This document shows, piece after piece, positions 1 through 6,673 of a stretch of 6,695 bases of DNA. Every line of letters begins with the position of its first letter. Position 1 is the stretch's first letter. The position numbers were made by a program, and so were the translations under genes. Below the pieces are notes generated by a model, which saw only the letters and a list, made by a program, of their open reading frames with translations, was not told the DNA's origin and ran no database searches. This DNA is from Alphaproteobacteria bacterium (GTDB lineage: Bacteria; Pseudomonadota; Alphaproteobacteria; 16-39-46), in contig CANMHY010000043.1 of assembly GCA_947497675.1 (NCBI GenBank), positions 1-6,695 on the forward strand, given 5' to 3'.

Positions 1-92
1 AATTTTTTCATCTAAACTCAATCAAATAAAGGCCTCCGGAGCTTTTCGTTCAAGCACTATTTATTAAGGAGTGAAACAGGGGAAATTTTTTT

Positions 93-121
93 TTGTAAAT
101 TTTTTAGGTTTAATGTATAAG
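93..121 (+). promoter_or_regulatory. Weak sigma70-type promoter candidate upstream of the photolyase gene
   Basis: A TTGTAA box at 93-98 (4 of 6 matches to TTGACA) and a TATAAG box at 116-121 (5 of 6 matches to TATAAT) are separated by 17 bp. They lie about 85 bp before the photolyase start, on the right strand. The surrounding DNA is very AT-rich, including a run of nine T at 86-94, so a chance match is quite possible. I see nothing else in positions 1-206: no credible reading frame and no RNA gene. Confidence 0.3.
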
Positions 122-193
122 GAGTCTCTCCTCTTAAATGAAATGAAAATCCTCTATCCCCTCAAGCGTTAAATTTTTTAGAACTCTGTTATG

Positions 194-198
194 AAGGA
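194..198 (+). promoter_or_regulatory. Ribosome binding site of phrB, supporting the GTG start
   Basis: AAGGA lies 8 bases before the GTG codon at 207-209. An in-frame TGA at 192-194 excludes any earlier start, so this site and the GTG together fix the N-terminus. Confidence 0.7.
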
Positions 199-206
199 AA
201 ATTAAG

Positions 207-1643
207 GTGAGATCTTCTCATAAAATTACACTTTTTTGGTTTCGAGAAGACTTAAGGCTTTCTGATAATCCAGGGCTTTTTGAAGCTGCCAAAAACGGCT
301 CCGTTCTTCCTATTTATATTTTGGAGGATACTCCTTCTATTTCTTTTAAAATGGGAAGTGCCAGTAGATGGTGGCTCGATCATTCTTTGAGGATGCTTAA
401 TAAGAGCTTGGAGGGTAAGTTGAATGTCTATAAAGGCTGTTCCAAAGAGATTCTTCTTAAACTAAGTCAAGAAAATCAGGTTGGCGCTGTTTATTGGAAT
501 ACGTCTTATACTCCTTGGCATCTTGAAAATGACGATGAAATCAAAGCAGTTCTCGCAAAGAAGGGAATTGAATGTAAGAGCTTCAATGCCTCTCTTCTTT
601 GGGACCCTTCAAAAATTCTAAAAAAAGATGGATCTTATTATAAAGTATTTACGCCTTTTTACAGGAATGGATGTCTTCAGGCCTCTCCTCCGAGAACGCC
701 GCTTCCAAAACCTGATCGTCTCTCTTGTATAAAAGATGAGTATAATCAAATAGGGTTTTCTGATCTTAACCTCCTTCCTGATAAAAATTGGTATCTCTCT
801 TTAGAGTCTTGTTGGGAGGTGGGAGAAAAAGCAGCTCAAAAAAAACGAGATATTTTTTTGGATCAACACCTGAAAGGTTATAAAGAGGGAAGGAATTATC
901 CAAGCCTATCTCATACGTCTCGGTTATCTCCGCATCTTCACTTTGGGGAGATTTCCCCAAATCAAATTTGGTATGCAGTTCAGGAAAAAGCTATAATTCA
1001 TGGACTTGATAATGATATGGATTGTTTTTTAAGTGAACTAGGGTGGCGCGAGTTTTCCTATTATCTTCTTTATCACTTTCCAGAGCTTCCTCGACAGAAT
1101 TTTCAAAGCAAGTTTAATGCCTTTCCTTGGGAAGATAATGTACTTCTTTTAAAGGCCTGGCAAAAAGGTCAAACGGGCTATCCGATTGTGGATGCGGGAA
1201 TGCGTGAGTTATGGCAAACAGGATACATGCATAATCGGGTTCGTATGATTGTGGGATCCTTTTTGGTCAAAAATCTTCTTTTGAACTGGCAGTACGGGGA
1301 AAATTGGTTTTGGGAATGTTTGGTGGATGCCGATCTTGCAAGCAATAGTGCAAGCTGGCAGTGGATTGCGGGTTCTGGCGCGGATGCAGCGCCATATTTT
1401 AGGGTTTTTAATCCCGTTCTTCAGGGTGAAAAATTCGATTCGCAGGGCGAGTATACACGGCGCTATATTCCTGAACTGAGTCAACTTCCCAATCAATATT
1501 TATTCAAACCCTGGGAAGCTCCTGAAGATGTTTTAAAAGTTGCAAAAGTTGTTTTAGGTCAAACCTATCCTCATCCTATTGTTAGCCTTAGAAAATCACG
1601 GGAGCGCGCTCTTGAGTCTTATCGTCGTCTTTCTCGGGTTTAA
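207..1643 (+). CDS. phrB: Deoxyribodipyrimidine (CPD) photolyase, class I
   Basis: This is a cytoplasmic FAD flavoenzyme that uses blue/near-UV light to split cyclobutane pyrimidine dimers in DNA. The 478 residues compare with 472 in E. coli PhrB. The N-terminal antenna Rossmann domain opens with 'WFREDLRLSDNP' (11-22). The C-terminal FAD domain contains 'ELGWREF' (277-283), 'TGYPIVDAGMREL' (323-335), 'MHNRVRM' (341-347) and 'DAAPYFRVFNP' (393-403). By alignment from memory with E. coli, the electron-transfer tryptophans are W308, W361 and W384, and the asparagine facing flavin N5 is N380. All are present, so the enzyme should be active. The E. coli antenna-folate residues N108-E109 are replaced here by W104-H105, so the antenna cofactor cannot be assigned. 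The start is GTG, with an in-frame stop directly upstream and a good ribosome site. The gene stands alone. A cryptochrome-like role is possible but less likely given the close match to CPD photolyases. Confidence 0.96.
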   Translation: MRSSHKITLFWFREDLRLSDNPGLFEAAKNGSVLPIYILEDTPSISFKMGSASRWWLDHSLRMLNKSLEGKLNVYKGCSKEILLKLSQENQVGAVYWNTSYTPWHLENDDEIKAVLAKKGIECKSFNASLLWDPSKILKKDGSYYKVFTPFYRNGCLQASPPRTPLPKPDRLSCIKDEYNQIGFSDLNLLPDKNWYLSLESCWEVGEKAAQKKRDIFLDQHLKGYKEGRNYPSLSHTSRLSPHLHFGEISPNQIWYAVQEKAIIHGLDNDMDCFLSELGWREFSYYLLYHFPELPRQNFQSKFNAFPWEDNVLLLKAWQKGQTGYPIVDAGMRELWQTGYMHNRVRMIVGSFLVKNLLLNWQYGENWFWECLVDADLASNSASWQWIAGSGADAAPYFRVFNPVLQGEKFDSQGEYTRRYIPELSQLPNQYLFKPWEAPEDVLKVAKVVLGQTYPHPIVSLRKSRERALESYRRLSRV

Positions 1644-1764
1644 AAGAATCATTTTGATTTTCCGGTTTAAAAGTTTAAACGTACAAGGCTGACCGAATAA
1701 AATTTACAAAGACCCTTGATTCTTTCTTTTTAGAGGCTATTGAACGCTAACTTAAGGTTTAAAA
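1637..1764. repeat. Three copies of GGTTTAAAA, the middle one part of a 7-2-7 inverted repeat
   Basis: GGTTTAAAA occurs at 1637-1645 (overlapping the phrB stop), 1664-1672 and 1756-1764 (just before the TTG start of the next gene). The middle copy forms part of a perfect inverted repeat: GTTTAAA (1665-1671), spacer AG, TTTAAAC (1674-1680). The two-base spacer is too small for a stable hairpin and no T-tract follows, so it is not a terminator. An operator is conceivable, but in AT-rich DNA chance is a serious alternative. Confidence 0.3.
1752..1757 (+). promoter_or_regulatory. Ribosome binding site supporting the TTG start of the flavoprotein gene
   Basis: TTAAGG, containing the core AAGG, ends 8 bases before the TTG at 1766-1768. 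An in-frame TAA at 1760-1762 rules out any earlier start. Later starts would begin inside or after the FAD-binding loop, so the TTG is the only start that keeps the fold whole. Confidence 0.55.
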
Positions 1765-1765
1765 C

Positions 1766-2956
1766 TTGAATAATTTTTCAGCAAGGCAGTGTGACGTTGT
1801 GGTTATTGGGGCGGGTGCTGCTGGACTTATGGCGGCAGCAACGGCAGGGAGACGAGGACGTCGTGTTGTTTTGATTGAGCACACCGCTAAAATTGCGGAA
1901 AAAATTCGTATTTCGGGGGGCGGACGCTGTAATTTTACGAACCTTCGCGCCTCTCCCCAGAACTATATTTCTCGCAATAAGCATTTTATTAAATCAGCCT
2001 TAGCAGGCTATAGTCAACATGATTTCATTAAACTCGTTGAGTCCTATGATATTGCCTATCATGAAAAGACCTTAGGGCAATTATTTTGTGATGGGTCGTC
2101 GAAAAAAATTATTAACATGCTGCTGGAGGAGTGCCAAAAGGGACAGGTTGAAATCCTTCTTGAGTGTTCTGTGACACATATTGAAAAACAGGATGATTTC
2201 ATCCTTGAGACAACTGCGGGGGTCCTCCAGGCAAAATCTGTTATTATCGCAACGGGGGGTCTTTCAATTCCCCCCATGGGAGCGACTGATTTCGGATATC
2301 AGATCGCACGGCAATTTGGGCTCAAAGTTTTAGCAACAAAACCTGCCTTAGTGCCGTTAAAGGTTGAAGCTTTAACACGCGAGATGTTTACCAAACTGAG
2401 TGGTATTTCCCAAACTGCGATTGTTTCCTATCATGATGTGATGTTTAGAGAAAATATTCTCTTTACACATCGTGGGTTAAGCGGACCTGCAATTTTACAA
2501 ATTTCATCTTATTTGGAAAAATTCCATCAAGAAGAAATTGTGCTGAATTTATTGCCGGACATTGATTTAAAAAAAGAATTTATGGGCCATAAAAATAGGA
2601 TTCAAACGGTTGCTAATTTTCTGAAAGGCTATTTTCCAAATCGCTTTGTAGAGGAAATGGCTATTGCTCCAGATTATGGAAAAAGGATAACAGATCTTAA
2701 AAAGACGGCATTATTTGAGATTGCTGACCATATTCATCATTTTAAAGTAAAGATCGATGGCAGTGAGGGCTACCAAAAAGCGGAGGTGACCGAAGGGGGC
2801 GTCGATACGGATGAGCTCTCTTCGAAAACCATGATGAGCCATAAAGTTCCGGGGTTGTTTTTCATTGGAGAGGTTGTGGACGTGACGGGATGGTTGGGAG
2901 GATATAATTTCCAATGGGCCTGGTCGTCGGGGTATGCAGCTGGGCTTTATTGTTAG
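1766..2956 (+). CDS. NAD(P)/FAD-dependent oxidoreductase, HI0933/YhiN/BaiN-like family
   Basis: A flavoprotein of 396 residues, the usual length for the HI0933 (YhiN, COG2081) family. The N-terminal Rossmann FAD site is 'GAGAAG' (15-20) with E38 at the end of the second strand to bind the ADP ribose. The family signature 'KIRISGGGRCNFTN' follows at 46-59. Further family motifs are 'ATGGLSIPP' (162-170), 'THRGLSGPAILQIS' (234-247), 'AEVTEGGV' (339-346) and the C-terminal FAD-closing segment 'GEVVDVTGWLGGYNFQWAWSSG' region (368-389). No signal peptide or membrane segment is seen, so it is cytoplasmic. The substrate is not known for most members. A Clostridium relative, BaiN, was described as a bile-acid reductase, but that activity should not be transferred here. 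The gene lies 122 bp after phrB and converges on smpB 46 bp downstream. Start: TTG, forced by an in-frame stop two codons upstream. Confidence 0.93.
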   Translation: MNNFSARQCDVVVIGAGAAGLMAAATAGRRGRRVVLIEHTAKIAEKIRISGGGRCNFTNLRASPQNYISRNKHFIKSALAGYSQHDFIKLVESYDIAYHEKTLGQLFCDGSSKKIINMLLEECQKGQVEILLECSVTHIEKQDDFILETTAGVLQAKSVIIATGGLSIPPMGATDFGYQIARQFGLKVLATKPALVPLKVEALTREMFTKLSGISQTAIVSYHDVMFRENILFTHRGLSGPAILQISSYLEKFHQEEIVLNLLPDIDLKKEFMGHKNRIQTVANFLKGYFPNRFVEEMAIAPDYGKRITDLKKTALFEIADHIHHFKVKIDGSEGYQKAEVTEGGVDTDELSSKTMMSHKVPGLFFIGEVVDVTGWLGGYNFQWAWSSGYAAGLYC

Positions 2957-3002
2957 CGTTTAACTTTACTCTACTGTAACTTCTCCAGAAGGCGTTTGGG
3001 TC

Positions 3003-3473
3003 TTAACCCCTGTCTCTCAGAATACGGCCTTTCTCACGGTTCCAATCGCGTTCTTTCTCTGTGGCACGCTTATCAGCTTTTTTCTTACCCTCAACAAGCC
3101 CAATCTCAACTTTAACGCGTCCCTTTTCGGTAAAATAAACCGAAAGGGGGACGAGTGTCATGCCCTGACGACGGATGGCGGCAATCATTTTGTGAATTTG
3201 ACGTTTCTTGACAAGGAGCTTTCGAGGTCTTTTAGAAGTGTGTCCAAAATGTTTTGCTTGTGCACACTCTGAAATAAACATATTGAGAAGATAGAGCTCC
3301 TCATTTTCGTGGGAGACATAGGCGTCTTCAATGTTAGATTTTCCAAGGCGTAAGGATTTTACCTCACTTCCCATGAGCATGATGCCCGCTTCAAAGCGTT
3401 CCGTGATAAAAAAGTTATAGCGGGCTTTGCGGTTTTGGGCAATAATCTTGGAGACGGAACTGGTTTTGCTCAT
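3003..3473 (-). CDS. smpB: SsrA-binding protein SmpB (trans-translation)
   Basis: SmpB binds tmRNA (SsrA) and brings it to ribosomes stalled on broken mRNAs, so that the nascent chain is tagged and the ribosome is freed. The protein has 156 residues, normal for the family. It shows 'NRKARYNFFI' (14-23), the tmRNA-binding core with 'GSEVKSLRLGKSNIEDAY' (35-52), 'KRPRKLLVKKRQI' (81-93), 'GMTLVPLSVYF' (104-114) and the basic C-terminal tail starting at 'DKR' (134-136), which enters the decoding site and A-site channel. 'DWNREKGRILR' (143-153) is typical of alphaproteobacteria. The start is ATG at 3473-3471. The ribosome site is weak, with only an AGAG-like stretch upstream. It is divergent from the transglycosylase gene with as little as 24 bp between them, so its promoter must lie in or over the 5' part of that gene. 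No ssrA (tmRNA) gene is in this window. Confidence 0.97.
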   Translation of the reverse strand: MSKTSSVSKIIAQNRKARYNFFITERFEAGIMLMGSEVKSLRLGKSNIEDAYVSHENEELYLLNMFISECAQAKHFGHTSKRPRKLLVKKRQIHKMIAAIRRQGMTLVPLSVYFTEKGRVKVEIGLVEGKKKADKRATEKERDWNREKGRILRDRG

Positions 3474-3497
3474 GCGAATAGAACTCTGGGTTACAAT

Positions 3498-5522
3498 ATG
3501 ATTTTAAAGCTTATGGTAAATCTGATGGGACTTCAAGACGTTGTTCTCAAAAAATGGGTCTTACCCTGTTTTTTTTGGGGAGGCGTGTATTTTCTTTTGG
3601 GTGTTTGCGTAGTCCAAGGACAGATTTCTCCAAGAGAAAAGAAAATTTCTCAAGGTGCTTGCTCTCTTGCTTTGAAAGAAATAAAATCAAAGGGAAAGGC
3701 ATCTCAAGGTATTCCAAAGGAGTGTGTTCTTGCCCGTAAAATAGTTCTTTGGGAGAAATATCGAAAAGATCCCCCAGAAGCATCTTTCTCTGAGATCGTT
3801 CAATTCGTAAATCAAAATCCAACGTGGCCCGTGCGTCTTTTAAAGAAAAGGGCAGAAGAAGCCCTCAATGATCAGACACCTGCAGCCGATATATTAAAAT
3901 GGTTTTCTAAAAACGCACCCTGTACGGCCAAAGGAGGGTATTACTATGCGCATGCTTTGGAGGCTCAGAAAGTCCTTAAAAAAAATCAAAAAGGACTTTT
4001 AAAGGCGCTTGTTCAGAAAATTTGGCATTCTTTTGATTTTGAAGAAAAAAAGCTTGAGGCAAAATTTCTAACGCGGTTTAAGAAGTTTCTGGGCGAAAAA
4101 GATCATTTAGAGAGATTGAATCGTTTGGTAGCAGAGAAAAAAGACGCAGAAATTCCTCAAATGAAAAAATTCTTAGGGGGACATCATCATAAGCTCATTG
4201 ATGTCCGCTGCGCCTTTTTAAACAATGTTAAAATGGGGGAATTTCTTTTTAAAAAATTGCCCAGTCATTTAAAAGTGCTTCCGGGGCTGATGCATGACCG
4301 CATTAAGTTTCTCGTGAAAGAAGAGCGTTATAAGGAGGTATATCCCCTCTTAAAACAGGATCTCAAATCTCTTTTTCTGGCAACATCTCTTTGGAAAGAG
4401 CGTCATATTTTTGTAAGAGATGCTCTTCGGGATGGATGGCAGGGTAAAGACGTTTATCAAGCTCTTTCAGCGCATGGTCTTGAGTCGGGAGGGGACTTTT
4501 CGGATGCAGAGTTCTTGCTCGGGTTTGTGGCGCTCACGTCCTTAAAAAAACCAAAAGTTGCCTTGACTCATTTTGAGAGGCTTTATGCAGGCGTTGAAAG
4601 ACCTATTTCAAAAACCCGAGCTGCTTATTGGGCAGGCCGCGCTGCGGACGCCACAGGAGAAAAAGGGCTTGCGGCACGTTGGTATCAAAAGGCGGCCAAG
4701 CATCCAACTCTTTTTTACGGTCAAGAGGCTCTTTTAAAACTCAAAAAACCTCTTACGATTAAACTTCTGAGTCATTTTCCAATTCCTCCTCAGAAACGAA
4801 AAGTTCTGGAGGCGCAAGATTTGATGAAAGCCATTACCCTTTTAAAAGAGAGCGGCTTTGAAAGGCATCTTCCTTTGTTTCTAGAGCATGCGGCCGAGAA
4901 CGCCAAAACGCCTGAAGAGCGTGCCTTTATTCTTGAACTTACGAGCAAAGTATCGCCGCACATTTGTGTGCCCATTACGCGTATTCTTGTTCAAAGAGGA
5001 GACGTCCTTTTGAAATCAGCGTATCCTCTTATTGCCATTGAGAACTCTTTATTTGGAGATTACTTTAAGCCAAACCATAAAGCTTTTGCCCTGTCCATTA
5101 TTCGGAAAGAAAGTTCCTTTAATGAAAGTCTCGTAAGTCCTAAAGGGGCATCTGGGTTGATGCAAATTAGACCCGCGACAGCGCATCATGTTATTTCTAA
5201 AAATAATCTTAATTTTTCAGGAGATATTGAAAGGTGCCTTAAGGATCCTAAGAAAAATTTAAAATTAGGATGTACTTATCTCGATAATTTATTGGAAATG
5301 TTTGACGGGTCATTATACCTCGTTGCAGCGGCTTATAATGCAGGTCCAGGAAACCTTGCAAAGTGGCTCAAAACCTATGGTGATCCGCGTGAAGAAGGCA
5401 GTGATATTGTCGTATGGATTGAGAAACTTCCTTACTCTGAGACGCGTAATTATATTTATCGCGTGATTGAATCAACGCGTGTTTATCAAGAGCATTTAAA
5501 AGGAGTGCAAAGAAGAGGTTAA
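3498..5522 (+). CDS. slt: Soluble lytic murein transglycosylase, Slt70-like (family 1)
   Basis: This periplasmic enzyme cleaves the MurNAc-GlcNAc bond of peptidoglycan to give 1,6-anhydro-muropeptides. Numbered from the ATG at 3498 it has 674 residues. It has an N-terminal signal peptide: KK at 18-19, a hydrophobic stretch at about 20-39 and likely cleavage after 'VQG' (about 41). A long alpha-helical superhelical domain follows (about 70-510), with the Slt-typical 'AAYWAGRAA' (376-384) and 'WYQKAAKHPTLFYG' (395-408). The C-terminal lysozyme-like domain has 'IIRKESSF' (534-541; catalytic Glu538, codon 5109-5111), 'GASGLMQIRPATA' (550-562), 'AAYNAGPGN' (611-619) and 'ETRNYIYRV' (648-656). The start is uncertain. 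The open frame extends back to 3435 inside smpB, but those residues are not signal-like. ATGs at 3498, 3513 and 3525 all keep the signal peptide, and none has a strong ribosome site. The start at 3525 gives the most ordinary signal length. Confidence 0.93.
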   Translation: MILKLMVNLMGLQDVVLKKWVLPCFFWGGVYFLLGVCVVQGQISPREKKISQGACSLALKEIKSKGKASQGIPKECVLARKIVLWEKYRKDPPEASFSEIVQFVNQNPTWPVRLLKKRAEEALNDQTPAADILKWFSKNAPCTAKGGYYYAHALEAQKVLKKNQKGLLKALVQKIWHSFDFEEKKLEAKFLTRFKKFLGEKDHLERLNRLVAEKKDAEIPQMKKFLGGHHHKLIDVRCAFLNNVKMGEFLFKKLPSHLKVLPGLMHDRIKFLVKEERYKEVYPLLKQDLKSLFLATSLWKERHIFVRDALRDGWQGKDVYQALSAHGLESGGDFSDAEFLLGFVALTSLKKPKVALTHFERLYAGVERPISKTRAAYWAGRAADATGEKGLAARWYQKAAKHPTLFYGQEALLKLKKPLTIKLLSHFPIPPQKRKVLEAQDLMKAITLLKESGFERHLPLFLEHAAENAKTPEERAFILELTSKVSPHICVPITRILVQRGDVLLKSAYPLIAIENSLFGDYFKPNHKAFALSIIRKESSFNESLVSPKGASGLMQIRPATAHHVISKNNLNFSGDIERCLKDPKKNLKLGCTYLDNLLEMFDGSLYLVAAAYNAGPGNLAKWLKTYGDPREEGSDIVVWIEKLPYSETRNYIYRVIESTRVYQEHLKGVQRRG

Positions 5523-5551
5523 TCGACGTCTTCGGAGGGTAGACTTTTGTT

Positions 5552-6136
5552 TCAAAGATTTTTAAGAGCAATTTGAAAGCTATTGTAAAGATCAGGTGCC
5601 AAAATTTTATCAATTTTTTGATTGTACTTATTATAGATGAGGGTTCGAAATTCATCCGCTAAAAAAATTTTACCTTCATCAGAAACTTGAATATACTGTG
5701 TAAAGTTAGCTAAACCCCTTCGGTATCTTCGAACAATATTTTCAAAAGGAATATTATGACCTCCTAAAGCAACACGAGCTTTTACCCGAAAATCACATAA
5801 TTCTGGTGAGGTAACCCAAAGAAATATAAATCTTATAAAGAACCCTTTTTGTTTGGCCTCTTTAATTTTTTTTAAGAGGTTCATGCCAGATAAAGTTTTT
5901 TCAATAACCAAGGATTCATTTTCTTTGATAAATCTATCAATTTCCTTAAGGAATTTCTTGCCTGCAGAAATAGCGACACTCCCAACATTTTCAGGGGCCA
6001 TTTCCTGAGCAAAAAAATCTGCGTTTATAAAAGAGCTATTTTGTAAGAGGTCTGGAAATATATCTCTTACAAAAGTAGTTTTTCCGGCTCCATTTGGGCC
6101 GGCAATAATCGTAAAACTTTTAACTTTTTCAAACAT
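5552..6136 (-). CDS. Zeta-toxin-like P-loop kinase (COG4185 type), probable toxin of a toxin-antitoxin pair
   Basis: A 194-residue P-loop protein of the zeta toxin/COG4185 group. It has the Walker A motif 'AGPNGAGKTT' (12-21), 'FINADFFAQ' (36-44) whose D40 fits the proposed catalytic aspartate, 'VIEKTLSG' (77-84), 'FIFLWVTSPE' (103-112), 'RVKARVALGGHNIP' (117-130) and 'RRYRRGLANF' (136-145). Classical zeta/PezT toxins phosphorylate UDP-N-acetylglucosamine and block wall synthesis. For this shorter group the substrate is not established, so toxin activity is inference. 'EKT' stands where I recall 'ETT' in relatives. The ATG overlaps the stop of the upstream 73-residue gene by 8 bases. The 20 bases before it have no purine-rich ribosome site, so translation probably depends on coupling to the upstream gene. 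It converges on the transglycosylase gene, 29 bp away. G+C here is about 33%. No signal peptide or membrane segment is seen. Confidence 0.85.
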   Translation of the reverse strand: MFEKVKSFTIIAGPNGAGKTTFVRDIFPDLLQNSSFINADFFAQEMAPENVGSVAISAGKKFLKEIDRFIKENESLVIEKTLSGMNLLKKIKEAKQKGFFIRFIFLWVTSPELCDFRVKARVALGGHNIPFENIVRRYRRGLANFTQYIQVSDEGKIFLADEFRTLIYNKYNQKIDKILAPDLYNSFQIALKNL

Positions 6137-6350
6137 TTTTAATTAATTTTATAGAATGGTTTGCCTTTTGGAGCTTAACTTCTCTTCCCTCAGGATAAAT
6201 AGCGACAATATATCCCTCCTTGCATTGATAAGCGGGATGTCCTGCAGCATAATGGCTTTTTCGACGGCTTTCTGATATTTCTTTAAGTAGTCTCTCATAT
6301 GTGTTTCCTACATTTTTACAAACCTTTTCTAGTATATCATTCTTCTCCAT
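6129..6350 (-). CDS. Small protein, candidate antitoxin partner of the zeta-like kinase
   Basis: A 73-residue protein that I do not recognise as a named family. The first half (about 1-34) is charged and probably helical, with 'ILEKVCKNV' and 'YERLLKEISESRRKSH'. The second half (about 35-73) looks like beta strands and contains 'AAGHPAYQCKEGYIVAIYP' (35-53) and 'GREVKLQK' (55-62). No clear helix-turn-helix, ribbon-helix-helix or signal peptide is visible. It is the first gene of a two-gene minus-strand operon. Its TGA (6131-6129) lies inside the first codons of the kinase gene (shared bases ATGTTTGA), the order and overlap expected for antitoxin followed by toxin. The antitoxin role rests on this arrangement only. 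The start is ATG at 6350-6348, with only a weak GGAA close upstream. The divergent frame on the other strand opens just 10 bp away. Confidence 0.65.
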   Translation of the reverse strand: MEKNDILEKVCKNVGNTYERLLKEISESRRKSHYAAGHPAYQCKEGYIVAIYPEGREVKLQKANHSIKLIKNV

Positions 6351-6360
6351 TATTCCATAG

Positions 6361-6673
6361 AAATTTATAGAAGATGTGCAAAGCAGATATTTAGAAAAGA
6401 TAATACTAGAAAAAGCGAAAAGTTTCAGAAGAGAAAAAAGTCCAAAAATAGCTTTCTTTTGTAATAGGCTATTTCCTCATCTCTATGAAGTCACAAATGG
6501 GCATAAACATTATAGAAATTATACCTGTATTGCACCTATAAAAAGGGAGAAATTTCCAAGAGAATTAGATGGGGTGCTTTTCAACTTTTTTAAAAGAGTA
6601 GAGAAGCCAGATTAATGCTGAATATTCAGAGGATAATGTTTTAAAAGCTCTTGAAGAATGTAGAGTCGAATAA
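6361..6673 (+). pseudogene. Frameshifted small gene remnant of unknown function
   Basis: An open plus-strand frame runs from 6361 (just after an in-frame TAG at 6358-6360) to a TAA at 6613-6615. The first usable start is GTG at 6376, without a proper ribosome site. The readable part is basic, with 'KSPKIAFFCNRLFPHLYEV' and 'FPRELDGVLFNFFKRVEKPD' near its end. Removing one T from GATTAATGC at 6610-6618 would join it smoothly to the next frame, giving 'KPD' followed by 'NAEYSEDNVLKALEECRVE' and a stop at 6671-6673, about 98 residues in all. This suggests a one-base insertion in an acidic C-terminal tail, either real decay or a sequencing error. I do not recognise the family. G+C over 6361-6660 is about 30%. 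The lack of a good start suggests that the 5' end may also be lost. It could instead be a chance open frame. Confidence 0.35.

Noticed and set aside
28..46. Possible terminator hairpin AAAG...CTTTT around the CTCCGGAG palindrome
   Set aside because: The stem needs a two-base bulge and leaves only a few base pairs, and the T-tract is four bases. Too weak to report as a terminator of an upstream gene.
143..172. Nine-codon frame (ATG at 143) upstream of phrB as a leader peptide
   Set aside because: It has no convincing ribosome site and no attenuator-like structure follows. Such short frames are expected by chance.
1716..1743. TTGATT and TATTGA, 16 bp apart, as a promoter for the flavoprotein gene
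   Set aside because: The -10 box matches only 3 of 6 positions. No better than chance in this composition.
2980..3009. Short inverted repeats CTTCT-CC-AGAAG and GGGT-CTTA-ACCC in the gap between the flavoprotein gene and smpB
   Set aside because: Stems are 4-5 bp with tiny loops and no T-tract on either strand, so they do not qualify as a bidirectional terminator.
3572..3632. Lipobox for lipoprotein processing of the transglycosylase around 'LLGVC'
   Set aside because: The residue before Cys is Val and the one before that is Gly, which does not fit the lipobox. A signal peptidase I site after VQG fits better.
3547..3822. Minus-strand open frame inside slt, and similar antisense frames inside phrB and the flavoprotein gene
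   Set aside because: These lie opposite strongly conserved coding sequence and carry no recognisable motifs, so they are shadows of the real genes.
5526..5552. Terminator between slt and the kinase gene (GTCT...AGAC followed by TTTTGTTT)
   Set aside because: Only four outer pairs form, and the inner TTCG-loop stem has a mismatch and a bulge. The T-tract is suggestive, but the stem is too weak to call.
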